The translations under genes were made by a program, and so were the position numbers. From Streptosporangiaceae bacterium (lineage in GTDB: Bacteria > Actinomycetota > Actinomycetes > Streptosporangiales > Streptosporangiaceae): a DNA stretch of 64,000 nucleotides. The DNA lies in the NCBI GenBank assembly GCA_025934375.1, contig JAICYD010000005.1, positions 61,058-125,057 on the forward strand, read 5' to 3'. The notes below the pieces were generated by a model. It did not search any database, was not told the DNA's origin, and was given only the letters and a program-made list of their open reading frames with translations. Shown one piece after another: positions 24,562 to 32,628 of the stretch; the stretch's first letter is position 1, and each line of letters opens with the position of its first letter.

Positions 24562-24787
24562 ATCGGAGGCGGTACGCGATCAGCGCCGCGGCCACCACGG
24601 CCACCGCGACGCCCCCGATCACGGCCCCCCGGCGCGCCCAGGCGCGCGGGTCGCGGGCGGCGATCTTGTCAGCGAGCGCGGTGAGGGTCTGGGCGGCCTC
24701 GCGCCGGGTCTGCGCGGCCTGCTCGCGCAGCGCGGCGAGCTCGGCACGCTCTTGCGCCACGGCGGGATTGCGGCTTTGCCCGCTCAC
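24560..24787 (-). CDS. DUF3618-type membrane-anchored protein
   Basis: A 75-aa protein with a charged N-terminal half forming an Ala/Glu/Arg-rich helix (ERAELAALREQAAQTRREAA) and a single C-terminal membrane helix (GAVIGGVAVAVVAAALIAYR). This matches the DUF3618 layout, where the gene usually accompanies a DUF1469 phage-holin-like gene. Here that gene is immediately upstream with a 4-base overlap, so the two are coupled. A role in envelope stress or structure is only suggested by context. Confidence 0.78.
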   Translation of the reverse strand: MSGQSRNPAVAQERAELAALREQAAQTRREAAQTLTALADKIAARDPRAWARRGAVIGGVAVAVVAAALIAYRLR

Positions 24788-25257
24788 CGCGCCACTTCCT
24801 GCCCGCGGGCCGGTCGCCGGCTATGGTCGGCGACCGCCCGGTGCCGCGCCTTGCTGGTGGCCGTCGCCAGTTCGCTGAGCTCGGTGCGGACGCTGTCGGT
24901 GGTCATCGGCAACGGCGGGGTCCCCCGGCGCATCCGGCCCCTGCCGAGCAGGGCCAGCAGTCCGGCCAGCACCCCCAGTCCGCCGCCCACGATGAGCGCG
25001 CTCGCCCACACGGGCAGCACGACCGAGATCCCGGCGATGGCCGCCGCGGCGAAGGCTAGCCAGGCCGAGTACGCCACCGCCCCCGCCCCGCCGAGTAGCC
25101 CGCCGCCGAGGATCATCTGCCGTGCGCTGGCGAACAACTCCGCTCTCGCGAGCGCGATCTCCGCGCTCACCAGGCGCGACAACTGCTCGCCAAGCTGAAC
25201 GGTCAACTCGCGGGCCGACAGGTCGCGGGCCGGGCGACGATCACCATCATTCACCAT
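24784..25257 (-). CDS. phage holin family (DUF1469/Actino-holin) membrane protein
   Basis: A 157-aa membrane protein. It has an amphipathic N-terminal helix with VQLGEQLSRLVSAEIALARA, two hydrophobic hairpin helices (MILGGGLLGGAGAVAYSAWL, then ISVVLPVWASALIVGGGLGV and LAGLLALLG) and a basic tail. This is the DUF1469 pattern, found in bacterial chromosomes and not specific to phage. The start ATG 25257 begins MVNDGDRRPARDL. It pairs with the DUF3618 gene downstream by a 4-base overlap. No other phage genes are near. Confidence 0.75.
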   Translation of the reverse strand: MVNDGDRRPARDLSARELTVQLGEQLSRLVSAEIALARAELFASARQMILGGGLLGGAGAVAYSAWLAFAAAAIAGISVVLPVWASALIVGGGLGVLAGLLALLGRGRMRRGTPPLPMTTDSVRTELSELATATSKARHRAVADHSRRPARGQEVAR

Positions 25258-25296
25258 GCCGGCTTGGCTACCGCGCCCCCGGGCCGCCAAACGGGA

Positions 25297-25329
25297 CCGC
25301 GAAATAATCCCGCACTGGTTATTTCGCGG
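25297..25329. promoter_or_regulatory. perfect inverted repeat in a divergent intergenic region
   Basis: CCGCGAAATAA at 25297-25307 mirrors TTATTTCGCGG at 25319-25329 across an 11-base spacer. The AT-rich half-sites stand out in this GC-rich region and lie 40 bases upstream of the DUF1469 start and 106 bases ahead of the rsbW-like promoter. An operator or a divergent terminator are both possible. Apart from this and the promoter at 25435, I see nothing else in the roughly 350-base gap 25258-25607. Confidence 0.5.
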
Positions 25330-25434
25330 CTCAGCTGGGCAACCAGGGACCGGAAGCAGGCGGACGCCAAGGAGGGCACGTGGACAACCCGCGCGGCCGG
25401 CACGACGACACCCCAGGATGGTGGCGGCCAGCCG

Positions 25435-25459
25435 GTTTGCCCCCCGTCGGGCTGGGTAG
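25435..25459 (+). promoter_or_regulatory. SigB-type promoter for the rsbW/rsbV-like pair
   Basis: GTTT at 25435-25438, 15 bases, GGGTAG at 25454-25459: a full match to GTTT-N15-GGGTA. Transcription would begin near 25465, upstream of ATG 25608, and so downstream of the alternative GTG 25380. Confidence 0.6.
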
Positions 25460-25607
25460 TCCGGTGTATCGTCTTCACGATGGCGACGTACATGGCCGGG
25501 ATTCGCGGCGCATCGACGGACGCGGCGACGGCGAGGGGCTGGTTGCCGCGTTCGGCTGGCGTTCCGCCGGTCGAGTTTGCGCCTGGCCCGCGGTGCCACC
25601 CGAGGCT

Positions 25608-26006
25608 ATGCCTTTTACCTACACCACTGACCTGTCGGAAGTCCGTGCCCGGGTGCGCAACCACGCCAGGCAAGCGGGCCTCCCGGAGGCTCGTGCCAAT
25701 GACCTGGTGCTGGCGGTCAGCGAGGTGGCCGCCAACACCCTGCGTCATGCCCGCTCCGCGGGGACGCTGACGATCTGGCATGACGACAGCGAGATCGTCT
25801 GTGAGATACGCGACGCCGGCATCATCACCGATCCGCTCGTCGGCCAGCGGCGGCCTCCCGCCGACGCCCTCGCCGGGCATGGCCTGTGGCTGGTTCACCA
25901 GCTCTGCGATCAAGTGGAGCTGACCTCCGGCGACGGCGGTACCACGATCCGGATGCACATGACGATCCGGCTCGATGGCGCGGGCCCGCTGAGGGGCGAA
26001 ACCTAA
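25608..26006 (+). CDS. RsbW-like anti-sigma factor kinase (HATPase domain)
   Basis: A 132-aa GHKL ATPase of the anti-sigma/serine kinase type. The N-box is in LVLAVSEVAANTLRHA, the G1 region in CEIRDAGIITDP and the G2 region in GHGLWLVHQLCDQVEL. Such proteins bind a sigma factor and phosphorylate its STAS antagonist, which here is the next gene, 7 bases away. The start is uncertain: the frame is open to GTG 25380, which has AAGGAGG, but a promoter lies inside that extension and the added residues match nothing, so ATG 25608 is preferred. A GTG at 25464 could serve a leaderless transcript. Confidence 0.8.
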   Translation: MPFTYTTDLSEVRARVRNHARQAGLPEARANDLVLAVSEVAANTLRHARSAGTLTIWHDDSEIVCEIRDAGIITDPLVGQRRPPADALAGHGLWLVHQLCDQVELTSGDGGTTIRMHMTIRLDGAGPLRGET

Positions 26007-26013
26007 CTCTTGC

Positions 26014-26382
26014 GTGTGGTACAACTCCGGTGTGGATCTTCTCACCACGTCCGTCATGACCGTCGAGTCAGCGGCCGACCCCTACACTCTGGTAGCCCTG
26101 GCCGGCGAGGCGGACGTGACTAACAAGGACGCGCTGCACGACGTGCTGGACGCGGAAGTCGCCAAGCAGCCGCGCATGATGGTCATCGACCTCGGCGAAC
26201 TGCGGTTCATGGACTCCTCCGCGCTCCACGTCATCTTGCGGGCCAACCGGACGATGGACCGCCACGGCGGGGTGCTCGTCCTCGCCCGGCCGGCCGAGAC
26301 CGTGGCCCGGATGCTCCGGCTCACCGCGGCTGACCAGTTGATCCCGGTGTACGGGAGCGTGGCGGAAGCAACTTCCGGATAG
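26014..26382 (+). CDS. STAS-domain anti-sigma factor antagonist (RsbV-like)
   Basis: A 122-aa STAS protein. It shows VALAGEADVTNKDALHDVL, the phospho-acceptor region IDLGELRFMDSSALHVIL with its paired serines, and a C-terminal helix ending in RLTAADQLIPVYGS. Antagonists of this type release sigma factor by capturing the kinase when unphosphorylated. It follows the kinase gene by 7 bases, giving a minimal partner-switching pair. GTG 26014, GTG 26032 or ATG 26056 may be the start; none has a clear ribosome site. Confidence 0.85.
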   Translation: MWYNSGVDLLTTSVMTVESAADPYTLVALAGEADVTNKDALHDVLDAEVAKQPRMMVIDLGELRFMDSSALHVILRANRTMDRHGGVLVLARPAETVARMLRLTAADQLIPVYGSVAEATSG

Positions 26383-26567
26383 CAGGTTTAGCCGGGAGCG
26401 CGCCGGGAAATAACCTCCCCCAGTGGTGCCTACGACGCAGGCACGTTCCACGCCATCGTGGCGTGCGTGCTCGCGTGGGCCCACTTTCCTGGTTTCCAGG
26501 GCCTCTGGCTTGCAGGGCCCCTCGGGCGGCACGTCGTGGTGGTTACCCGCCGACCCGGAGGTTCCCC

Positions 26568-27776
26568 GTGAAGATCGCCTTGGTAGCCCAGCACGCTACC
26601 CTCCTCGACCGCCGTGACACCCAGTCCGATCCTGAGCGGACTCGGCTGGCGGAGCTGGCTAGCCGGCTGGCGGGCAGCGGTCATGAGGTCACCGTGTACG
26701 CGCAGAACCTCGACCCCGGCCTGCCCGGTCACGGCAAGCTGGGCGCCGGCGCGCGCGTTGAGCACCTTGGCTCTCCCGTCGCTGGCGCCTCGCGAGCGTC
26801 GGCCGGCGACGACAGTGAGCTGCTGGCCCGGGTGCCAGCGTTCACCGGGCCGCTACGCGACCGGCTGAGCGAGGCCCGGCCCGACGTCGTGCACGCGCTG
26901 CGCTGGACCAGCGGCCTGGCCGCCCTCGCCGCCTCCCGGGGGCTGGGCATCCCGGTGGTGCAGTCCTTCCAATCCCTGGGCATCACCGAGCGCCGCCACC
27001 ACGCCCTCAAGCTGGCCGGCCCCGAGCGGATGCGGCTAGAGCCGGCGATCGGGCGCAGCGCCAGCGCCGTGCTCGCCGGGAGCACCGACGAGGAATCCGA
27101 CCTGACCCGCCTCGGCGTGCCCCGGCGGTCCATCAGGGTCGTGCCCTGCGGCATCGACACCGGCGAGTTCGCGCCCGAGGGACCGGTCGCTTCCCGCAAC
27201 GGCCGCCCGCGGCTGGTCACCGTCGCCGGCCTGGAGGAGGCCAGCGGCCTCGACACGCTGATGCGGGCCATGGTGAAGATACCCGGCGCCGAGCTCATCG
27301 TCGCCGGCGGCCCGTCGCGCGATGAGCTGCGGCGCCACCCCGAGCACGCTCGCCGCTGCGCCCTGGCGCACTCACTCGGCCTCGGCGGCCGGGTCCTGTT
27401 CACCGGTCGCGTCGCCGCCCGCGGCCTCCCGCCGCTACTGCGCTCGGCCGACCTGTTCGTCAGCACGGCCGACTACGAGCCTTCGGCGATGCTGTCCCTG
27501 CGGGCCATGGCCTGCGGTACCCCCGTCGTGGCCCCGGCCGTCGGCAGCCAGCTCGACGCGGTGGTCGACGGGACGACCGGCATCCTGGTACCGCCCGGCC
27601 GGCCCGCCCAGCTCGCCCACCGGATCCGGCAGCTGCTCGCGCACCCCATGATGCTCGAGGCGTTCAGCGCCGCCGCCGCCGACCGGGTCCGGTCCCGGTA
27701 CTCCTGGGACCGGATCGCCCACGAGACGATCGCGGTCTACGAGGCCTTCGGCGCGACCGCCAAGGCAGCCGCTTAA
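26568..27776 (+). CDS. glycosyltransferase family 4
   Basis: A 402-aa GT-B-fold glycosyltransferase. The N-terminal half has VKIALVAQHATLL and RPDVVHALRWTSGLAALAAS; the C-terminal nucleotide-sugar half has RVVPCGIDTGEF, VTVAGLEEASGLDTLMRAM, VLFTGRV, and the donor-binding motif YEPSAMLSLRAMACGTPVVA, with its Glu, followed by DAVVDGTTGILVPPG. GTG 26568 is preceded by GGAGG at 26557-26561. The acceptor cannot be told; no polysaccharide cluster is adjacent. Confidence 0.88.
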   Translation: MKIALVAQHATLLDRRDTQSDPERTRLAELASRLAGSGHEVTVYAQNLDPGLPGHGKLGAGARVEHLGSPVAGASRASAGDDSELLARVPAFTGPLRDRLSEARPDVVHALRWTSGLAALAASRGLGIPVVQSFQSLGITERRHHALKLAGPERMRLEPAIGRSASAVLAGSTDEESDLTRLGVPRRSIRVVPCGIDTGEFAPEGPVASRNGRPRLVTVAGLEEASGLDTLMRAMVKIPGAELIVAGGPSRDELRRHPEHARRCALAHSLGLGGRVLFTGRVAARGLPPLLRSADLFVSTADYEPSAMLSLRAMACGTPVVAPAVGSQLDAVVDGTTGILVPPGRPAQLAHRIRQLLAHPMMLEAFSAAAADRVRSRYSWDRIAHETIAVYEAFGATAKAAA

Positions 27777-27787
27777 GCGCTCTGACC

Positions 27788-27851
27788 ACTGCCCCCTGAC
27801 GCGCACTGCCCCCTGACGCGCTGCCCTCTGACGCGCTGCCTCCTGACGCGC
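27788..27851. repeat. short tandem repeat after the glycosyltransferase gene
   Basis: Four head-to-tail units: two identical 17-mers (27788-27804, 27805-27821) with the core TGCCCCCTGACGCGC, then two 15-mers with one or two changes (27822-27836, 27837-27851). It runs directly into a terminator hairpin. Confidence 0.8.
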
Positions 27852-27882
27852 AGCGGCCCGGACCCCCGTGCCGGGCCGCTGC
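27850..27882 (+). terminator. terminator hairpin of the glycosyltransferase gene
   Basis: A 12-bp stem (27850-27861 with 27871-27882) and a 9-base loop, GC-rich and without a T tract. It lies 74 bases after the stop at 27776. Confidence 0.65.
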
Positions 27883-27982
27883 CGTATGACGGCGCGGGTC
27901 GTCCCCTGGAGCCGTTCGTCTAACCAGGTGAGGGGCGGCTAAACGCCCGCCCTAACGCCGGCCGGCGGGTTTGGGGCGGGCT

Positions 27983-28006
27983 GTCTTGGACAGGGGGCGT
28001 GGGTAC
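27983..28006 (+). promoter_or_regulatory. SigB-type promoter candidate for the TPP enzyme
   Basis: GTCT at 27983-27986, 14 bases, GGGTAC at 28001-28006. The -10 half is the exact GGGTAC consensus of actinobacterial stress sigmas. The leader to the start at 28027 would be short, about 14 bases, and includes GGAGG. Confidence 0.45.
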
Positions 28007-28026
28007 CCGACGGAACGGAGGCGGCA

Positions 28027-29796
28027 GTGGCACAGATCGCATCGGAGGCGCTCATCGAGCGCCTCATCGAGTGGGACGTCGACACGGTATTCGGGCTACC
28101 TGGCGACGGCATCAACGGCATCATGGAAGGGCTGCGGCGGAACCAGGACAAGATCCGCTTCGTCCTCGTCCACCACGAGGAGGCCGCCGCGTTCATGGCG
28201 ACCGCGCACGCCAAGGCCACCGGGCGGATCGGCGTGTGCCTGGCCACGTCCGGGCCGGGCGGCATCCACCTGCTCAACGGCCTGTATGACGCCAAGCTCG
28301 ATCACATGCCGGTGCTCGCCATCACCGGCATGCAGGAGACCTCGGTGCTCGGCACCGGCTACCAGCAAGAGGTGGCCATGGACCGGCTGTACGCTGACGT
28401 CGCCGAGTACGACCAGTTCATCAGCAACCCCGTGCAGATCCCGGCCGTGGTCGACCTCGCCATCCGCACCGCCTACGCCCGCCGCGGCGTCGCGCACATC
28501 ACCGTCCCCAACGACATCCAGGTCGCCGACGCCGGCGCCGACCCCTGGCAGCACGTCGCCCCGGCCAGCCCGCCCCAGACCGCCCCCGTCTACCTGCGGC
28601 CGCCCAGCCTGCCGGCTGCCGATGACCTGCAACGACTGGCGGACTTCCTCGCCGCTGGGGACAAGATCGCGATCCTGGCGGGCGCGGGGGCGCTGCACGC
28701 GCGGGAGGAGCTGCTGGCCGTCGCCGAAGCGCTCGGCGCCCCGATCGTCAAGACGTTGTCCGGCAAGGCCTGCGTCCCCGATGACTCCCCCTACACGACC
28801 GGGGGGATCGGCTTGCTCGGCACCAAGCCGTCCGAGGAGCTGATGGAGGAGATCGACACCCTGTTCCTGGTCGGCACCAACTTCCCGTACACCGCCCACC
28901 TCCCGAAGAAGGTGCGCGCCGCGCAGATCGAGGCCGACCCCGTCCGGGCGGGCGCGCGGATCCCCACTGAGCTGCCGCTGGTCGGCGACGCCAAGCAGGC
29001 CCTCGCCGGCCTGCTGCCCCTGCTCAAGCGCCGCTCCGACGGCGCGTTCCTGGCCAAGTACCAGAAGGCGATGGGCACCTGGCGGGAGAAGATGGCCGCG
29101 TTGCAAGACGCTGACCGGGACCCGGTCGCCCCGCAGTACCTGATGGGCGTCATCAGCGACCTGGCCGCCGACGACGCGATCCTCACCTGCGACAGCGGCA
29201 CCATCGCCACGTGGGCCGCGCGGCACTGGACGATCCGCGCAGACCGGCAGTTCTACCTGTCGGGCAACCTGGCAACGATGGCGCCCGGCCTGCCGTACGC
29301 CAACGCGATCCAGCACGCCCACCCCGGCCGCCAGGTGATCGCGTTCGTCGGCGACGGCGGCTTCGCGATGCTGATGGCCGAGTTCCTCACCGCGATCCAG
29401 CATCAGCTGCCGGTCAAGGTCGTGATCTGCAACAACAACTCCCTTGGCCAGATCCTGTGGGAGCAGATGGTGCTCGGCTACCCCGAGCACGGGGTCCGGT
29501 TCCCCGAGCCGTTCACCGACTTCTCGGCGATCGCGGCGGCCAACGGGGCCTTCGGCGCGAAGGTCACCCGGCCCGCCGACGTGGCCGGCACGATCCGGCA
29601 AGCCCTCGAGCACCCCGGCCCGGCGCTGGTCGACGTCAACGTCAACCCCAACGAGCCGCCGCTGCCCGGCAAGGTGGAATACGAGCAGGCGAAGAAGTTC
29701 GCGCTGGCCTTCCTGCGTGGGCAGCCGAACCGGGTCACCATCGCCACGACGCTGCTCAAAGACCGCATCGCCGAATTGCGTTCGAACAGTGACTGA
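28027..29796 (+). CDS. thiamine-pyrophosphate enzyme, pyruvate oxidase/acetolactate synthase family
   Basis: A 589-aa three-domain TPP enzyme. The N-terminal PYR domain shows VFGLPGDGINGIMEGL and the catalytic Glu in VHHEEAAAFMATAHAK. The middle domain spans about residues 190-325. The C-terminal PP domain has the TPP/Mg motif GDGGFAMLMAEFLTAIQHQL followed by VKVVICNNNSLG. The order and the YEQAKKFALAFLRG tail resemble pyruvate dehydrogenase (quinone)/pyruvate oxidase more than acetolactate synthase. GTG 28027 has GGAGG upstream. Oxidation of pyruvate to acetate and CO2 is the likely reaction. Confidence 0.86.
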   Translation: MAQIASEALIERLIEWDVDTVFGLPGDGINGIMEGLRRNQDKIRFVLVHHEEAAAFMATAHAKATGRIGVCLATSGPGGIHLLNGLYDAKLDHMPVLAITGMQETSVLGTGYQQEVAMDRLYADVAEYDQFISNPVQIPAVVDLAIRTAYARRGVAHITVPNDIQVADAGADPWQHVAPASPPQTAPVYLRPPSLPAADDLQRLADFLAAGDKIAILAGAGALHAREELLAVAEALGAPIVKTLSGKACVPDDSPYTTGGIGLLGTKPSEELMEEIDTLFLVGTNFPYTAHLPKKVRAAQIEADPVRAGARIPTELPLVGDAKQALAGLLPLLKRRSDGAFLAKYQKAMGTWREKMAALQDADRDPVAPQYLMGVISDLAADDAILTCDSGTIATWAARHWTIRADRQFYLSGNLATMAPGLPYANAIQHAHPGRQVIAFVGDGGFAMLMAEFLTAIQHQLPVKVVICNNNSLGQILWEQMVLGYPEHGVRFPEPFTDFSAIAAANGAFGAKVTRPADVAGTIRQALEHPGPALVDVNVNPNEPPLPGKVEYEQAKKFALAFLRGQPNRVTIATTLLKDRIAELRSNSD

Positions 29797-30074
29797 ACGT
29801 TAACACCTCGATGGCGGCCGTCGACCGCGCGGCCGGGCAAGGCCGTTGCCCGGAGGAGGTGCAAGGGGCAGGGCTTGCCCGCCGGGCGCGCGCGTGACCA
29901 CCCGGCCGCCGACCACGCGGCGTTATCGAACCTGACGCATAAGTAACCGCCCTTTCCGGCCAGTTTGCCACGTGCCCGCACCCCGCCGGACAACGGGCTT
30001 GCCACCAGCGCGCAACAGCCTCAAGAGCACCACCTAGCCGACTCACGGCCGGGTCAGCTTGAGAGGCCAGGCCG

Positions 30075-30782
30075 ATGCGCCGACGCGGGAAAATGCGATC
30101 CGGGAGCCTGATACTGGCCGCTCCCCTGGCGGGCGCGCTGCTGGGCGGGCTGGCGGCGCCGGCCACCACAGCCCCGGCCACCACAGGCCGGGCCAGCACG
30201 GTCCCGGCCACCACAGCCCCGGCCAGCACGGCCCCCGCCTCCGGCCCGCGTTACGGCACCCACGGCTGGGCCGGCCACGCGTGGCAGACCAGCAGCCGTC
30301 AGGTCACCGCGTCACTGCGGCTCCCGTCGGTCTCCTCCGCCAAGAACGCGGGCGCCGCCTTCTGGGCGGGCTTCGGAACCGGCCCGGGGATCGAGCAGAC
30401 CGGCTTCACCGCCAACATGGTCGGCGGCCACCTGCACTGGACGGCCTGGTACGAGCTGTACCCGTCGCCGCCAGCCGGATTCGGGAAGGCCGCTTATACC
30501 GGTGACTACGTCTCCATGACCGTCACCTACCGAGGCGGCGGCTGGTTCACTCTCGCGGTCCGCGACGTCACCCGCCACTGGACGGCCACGGTGACACGGC
30601 ACGCCAGCGTGACCACGATCGGCACCGCCGAGGCGATCGTGGAGGCCTACGGGCCGCCGCTGGCGCGCTTCGGCCCGGCCACGTTCGACCACGTCTCCGC
30701 CGGCGCCCGCACGTGGATCTACGCGATGCCCGGGGCGCGTCCGTCCGCGCTGCGGCAGGGCAGCTTCACCGTCCGGCCCTGA
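30075..30782 (+). CDS. secreted G1-family (glutamic) endopeptidase-like protein
   Basis: A 235-aa exported protein. It has a basic N-terminus, a hydrophobic signal segment (LILAAPLAGALLGGLAAPAT), a Thr/Ala/Pro repeat linker of about 30 residues, then a beta-rich domain. The domain shows AAFWAGFGTGPGIEQTGFTA, HWTAWYELYPSP and TAEAIVEAYGPPLARFGPAT. The Gln in EQTG and the Glu in AEAIVE match the catalytic pair of eqolisins (MEROPS G1). These acid proteases are best known from fungi, with some bacterial members. The 278-base gap before it holds no recognisable gene. Confidence 0.75.
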   Translation: MRRRGKMRSGSLILAAPLAGALLGGLAAPATTAPATTGRASTVPATTAPASTAPASGPRYGTHGWAGHAWQTSSRQVTASLRLPSVSSAKNAGAAFWAGFGTGPGIEQTGFTANMVGGHLHWTAWYELYPSPPAGFGKAAYTGDYVSMTVTYRGGGWFTLAVRDVTRHWTATVTRHASVTTIGTAEAIVEAYGPPLARFGPATFDHVSAGARTWIYAMPGARPSALRQGSFTVRP

Positions 30783-30972
30783 ACGGGGCGGCGGCCTCTC
30801 GCCCCTGGAGCGGCGCCGGCGGCCAGTGGGCGGTCGATGAGTTCACCAGCCAGCACTGGATCTCCGTGCAACGAGCCCGCGCGCCTGCCCGGCGTGACGG
30901 CTCCTGCGATTCACCGGCGCGCCGGGGCTCCCCTCCCGCACGCGGCCTGCTATGTTTTCGATTACCAGTACG

Positions 30973-31020
30973 AATCCAGGCCAGTGCCAATCCAGAGCAG
31001 TGCCAATCCAGAGCAGGGGG
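30973..31020. repeat. three 16-bp tandem repeats upstream of a VOC gene
   Basis: Units at 30973-30988, 30989-31004 and 31005-31020 share AATCCAG followed by GCAGTG-like sequence; units one and two differ at two positions and the third differs at its end. The last unit carries the AGGGGG ribosome site, four bases before ATG 31025, so repeat number changes the leader length. Confidence 0.8.
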
Positions 31021-31024
31021 ACCC

Positions 31025-31438
31025 ATGACATCTCGGCTTAACCCATACCTCAACTTCAACGGCAATGCCCGGCAGGCGCTGGAGTTCTACGCCAGCGTGT
31101 TCGGCGGCACCCTCAACCTCAGCACCTTCGCCGACTTCGGCGACAAGGACTCGCCCATCGCCGACAAGATCATGCACGGCCAGCTCGAGACTGAGGCCGG
31201 CTACACGTTCATGGCCGCCGACGCTCCCCCGGGGATGGAGTCCCCGGGATTCCACGGGTTCGGGGTGAGCCTCAGCGGCGACGACGGCGACGCCCTGCGC
31301 GGTTACTTCGCGAAGCTGTCCGAGGGCGGGTCCGTCACGATGCCGATGCAAAAGCAGGCCTGGGGCGATGAGTTCGGCATGGTCACCGACCAGTTCGGCG
31401 TCCCCTGGCTGGTCAACGTCGGCCAGCCGCAGGCGTAG
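31025..31438 (+). CDS. PhnB/3-demethylubiquinone-type VOC protein
   Basis: A 137-aa vicinal-oxygen-chelate protein of the PhnB group. It begins RLNPYLNFNGNARQALEFYA, SVFGGTLNLSTF, with KIMHGQLETEAGYTFMAADA, GFGVSLSGDD and the closing WGDEFGMVTDQFGVPWLVNV. This closing motif is typical of the family. The function is not determined by sequence; related proteins are often of unknown role. ATG 31025 is in the standard position. It lies head-to-head with the SDR gene's end, 7 bases apart. Confidence 0.85.
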   Translation: MTSRLNPYLNFNGNARQALEFYASVFGGTLNLSTFADFGDKDSPIADKIMHGQLETEAGYTFMAADAPPGMESPGFHGFGVSLSGDDGDALRGYFAKLSEGGSVTMPMQKQAWGDEFGMVTDQFGVPWLVNVGQPQA

Positions 31439-31445
31439 CCCGTCA

Positions 31446-32438
31446 TCAGGCGTTCCGCTGTGCCCCGGGGGCGTGCCCCCGTGCTGCCGGGGCGCGCCGC
31501 CGGGGCAGGTGGCGGGACAGCCAGTCTTGCGCGCTGTGCGCGTGCGACTCGTCGTCGAACTCGCCGTGCGCGCCGTAGTCGCGGCCAGGGCCCCGGTCCA
31601 GCGGCTCGTAGAGGTTGCCCTGCCACCCCGGCTGCTCCCGCTGGTCGGTCTGCTGGGAGTCATAGCCGGTGCGCGCGAGGTACCGGTCGAGCAGCGGCGC
31701 GGCGACCTTCTGGGCCAGGATGGTCATGACGGTGGTCGCGCCCACCCAGTATTCCTTGTGGCCGGGATGGTCGGCGGCGTGCACGATGGCGCGGGCGGCG
31801 ACCTCCGGCTGGTAGATCGGCGGCACCGGCTGCGGGTGGCGCGGCAGCCGGGACCGCACCCAGGAGAACTGCGGGGTGTTGACGGCCGGCATCTGCACGA
31901 CGGTGACCTTGATGTCACTGCCGTCGTGCAGCAGCTCGCAGCGCAGCGACTCGGTGAACCCGTTGATCGCGTGCTTGGCGCCGCAGTAGGCGGACTGCAG
32001 CGGGATCGCCCGGTAGCCGAGGGCCGAGCCGACCTGCACGATGGTCCCGGTCTGCCGTGGGCGGAACAAGGTCAGCGCCGCCATCGTCCCGTGCACGTAG
32101 CCGAGGTAGCAGACCTCGGTGACGCGGCGGAACTCCTCGGGGGTGATCTTCGTGAACGGCGCGAACACCGACGCGAACGCCACGTTCACCCACACGTCGA
32201 CCGGCCCCAGGCGCTCTTCCGCCGTCCGCGCGGCGTCCGCGACGGCCGCGTAGTCGGCGACGTCCGCGGGGACCGGCAGCGCCCGGCCGCCCAGGTCCTC
32301 GACCGCGCGGGCCGCTTCCCGCAGGCCGGTCTCGCCGCGGGCGATGAGCGCCACGTTCGCGCCGCGCCGCCCGAATTCCTCCGCGGCGGCTCGGCCGATG
32401 CCCGCGCTGGCCCCCGTGATCACGACTGTCTGGCTCAC
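31446..32438 (-). CDS. SDR-family oxidoreductase with C-terminal extension
   Basis: A 330-aa short-chain dehydrogenase. The cofactor motif TVVITGASAGIGRAAAEEFG is at the N-terminus, the strand four Asn region in VDVWVNVAFAS, and the catalytic Ser and Tyr-x-x-x-Lys in VGSALGYRAIPLQSAYCGAK. After residue 250 is a long tail, including EYWVGATTVMTILAQKVAAP, LLDRYLARTGYDSQQTDQ and a charged end; this tail is typical of a stand-alone actinobacterial SDR group. GTG 32438 starts the conserved strand and has AGGAGG 11 bases upstream. A longer reading past 32438 is not supported. Confidence 0.85.
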   Translation of the reverse strand: MSQTVVITGASAGIGRAAAEEFGRRGANVALIARGETGLREAARAVEDLGGRALPVPADVADYAAVADAARTAEERLGPVDVWVNVAFASVFAPFTKITPEEFRRVTEVCYLGYVHGTMAALTLFRPRQTGTIVQVGSALGYRAIPLQSAYCGAKHAINGFTESLRCELLHDGSDIKVTVVQMPAVNTPQFSWVRSRLPRHPQPVPPIYQPEVAARAIVHAADHPGHKEYWVGATTVMTILAQKVAAPLLDRYLARTGYDSQQTDQREQPGWQGNLYEPLDRGPGRDYGAHGEFDDESHAHSAQDWLSRHLPRRRAPAARGHAPGAQRNA

Positions 32439-32628
32439 GATGTCAGGTACCTCCTGCGTGCTGACTGCATGCCTTGGCGTCAGGGGTCCTACTTCCGCCC
32501 AGCCAGCCGGGCAAACCTGCTGACCGGGCCGGCAAAGCATGCCGCCGGCCCGCCGGCCTGGTACCGGGGTGCGGGATTGGCGGTCGTGAGGAGGAATTCG
32601 CCGCGGCCGGCTGGGCAGTGGCCGGGTC

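Noticed and set aside
24786..25257. Phage region suggested by the holin-family protein
   Set aside because: The DUF1469 family is common in chromosomes next to DUF3618 genes, and no other phage gene is near.
27788..27851. CRISPR-like or attachment site repeats after the glycosyltransferase
   Set aside because: Units of 15-17 bp directly abut and lead into a terminator; no integrase or spacer structure.
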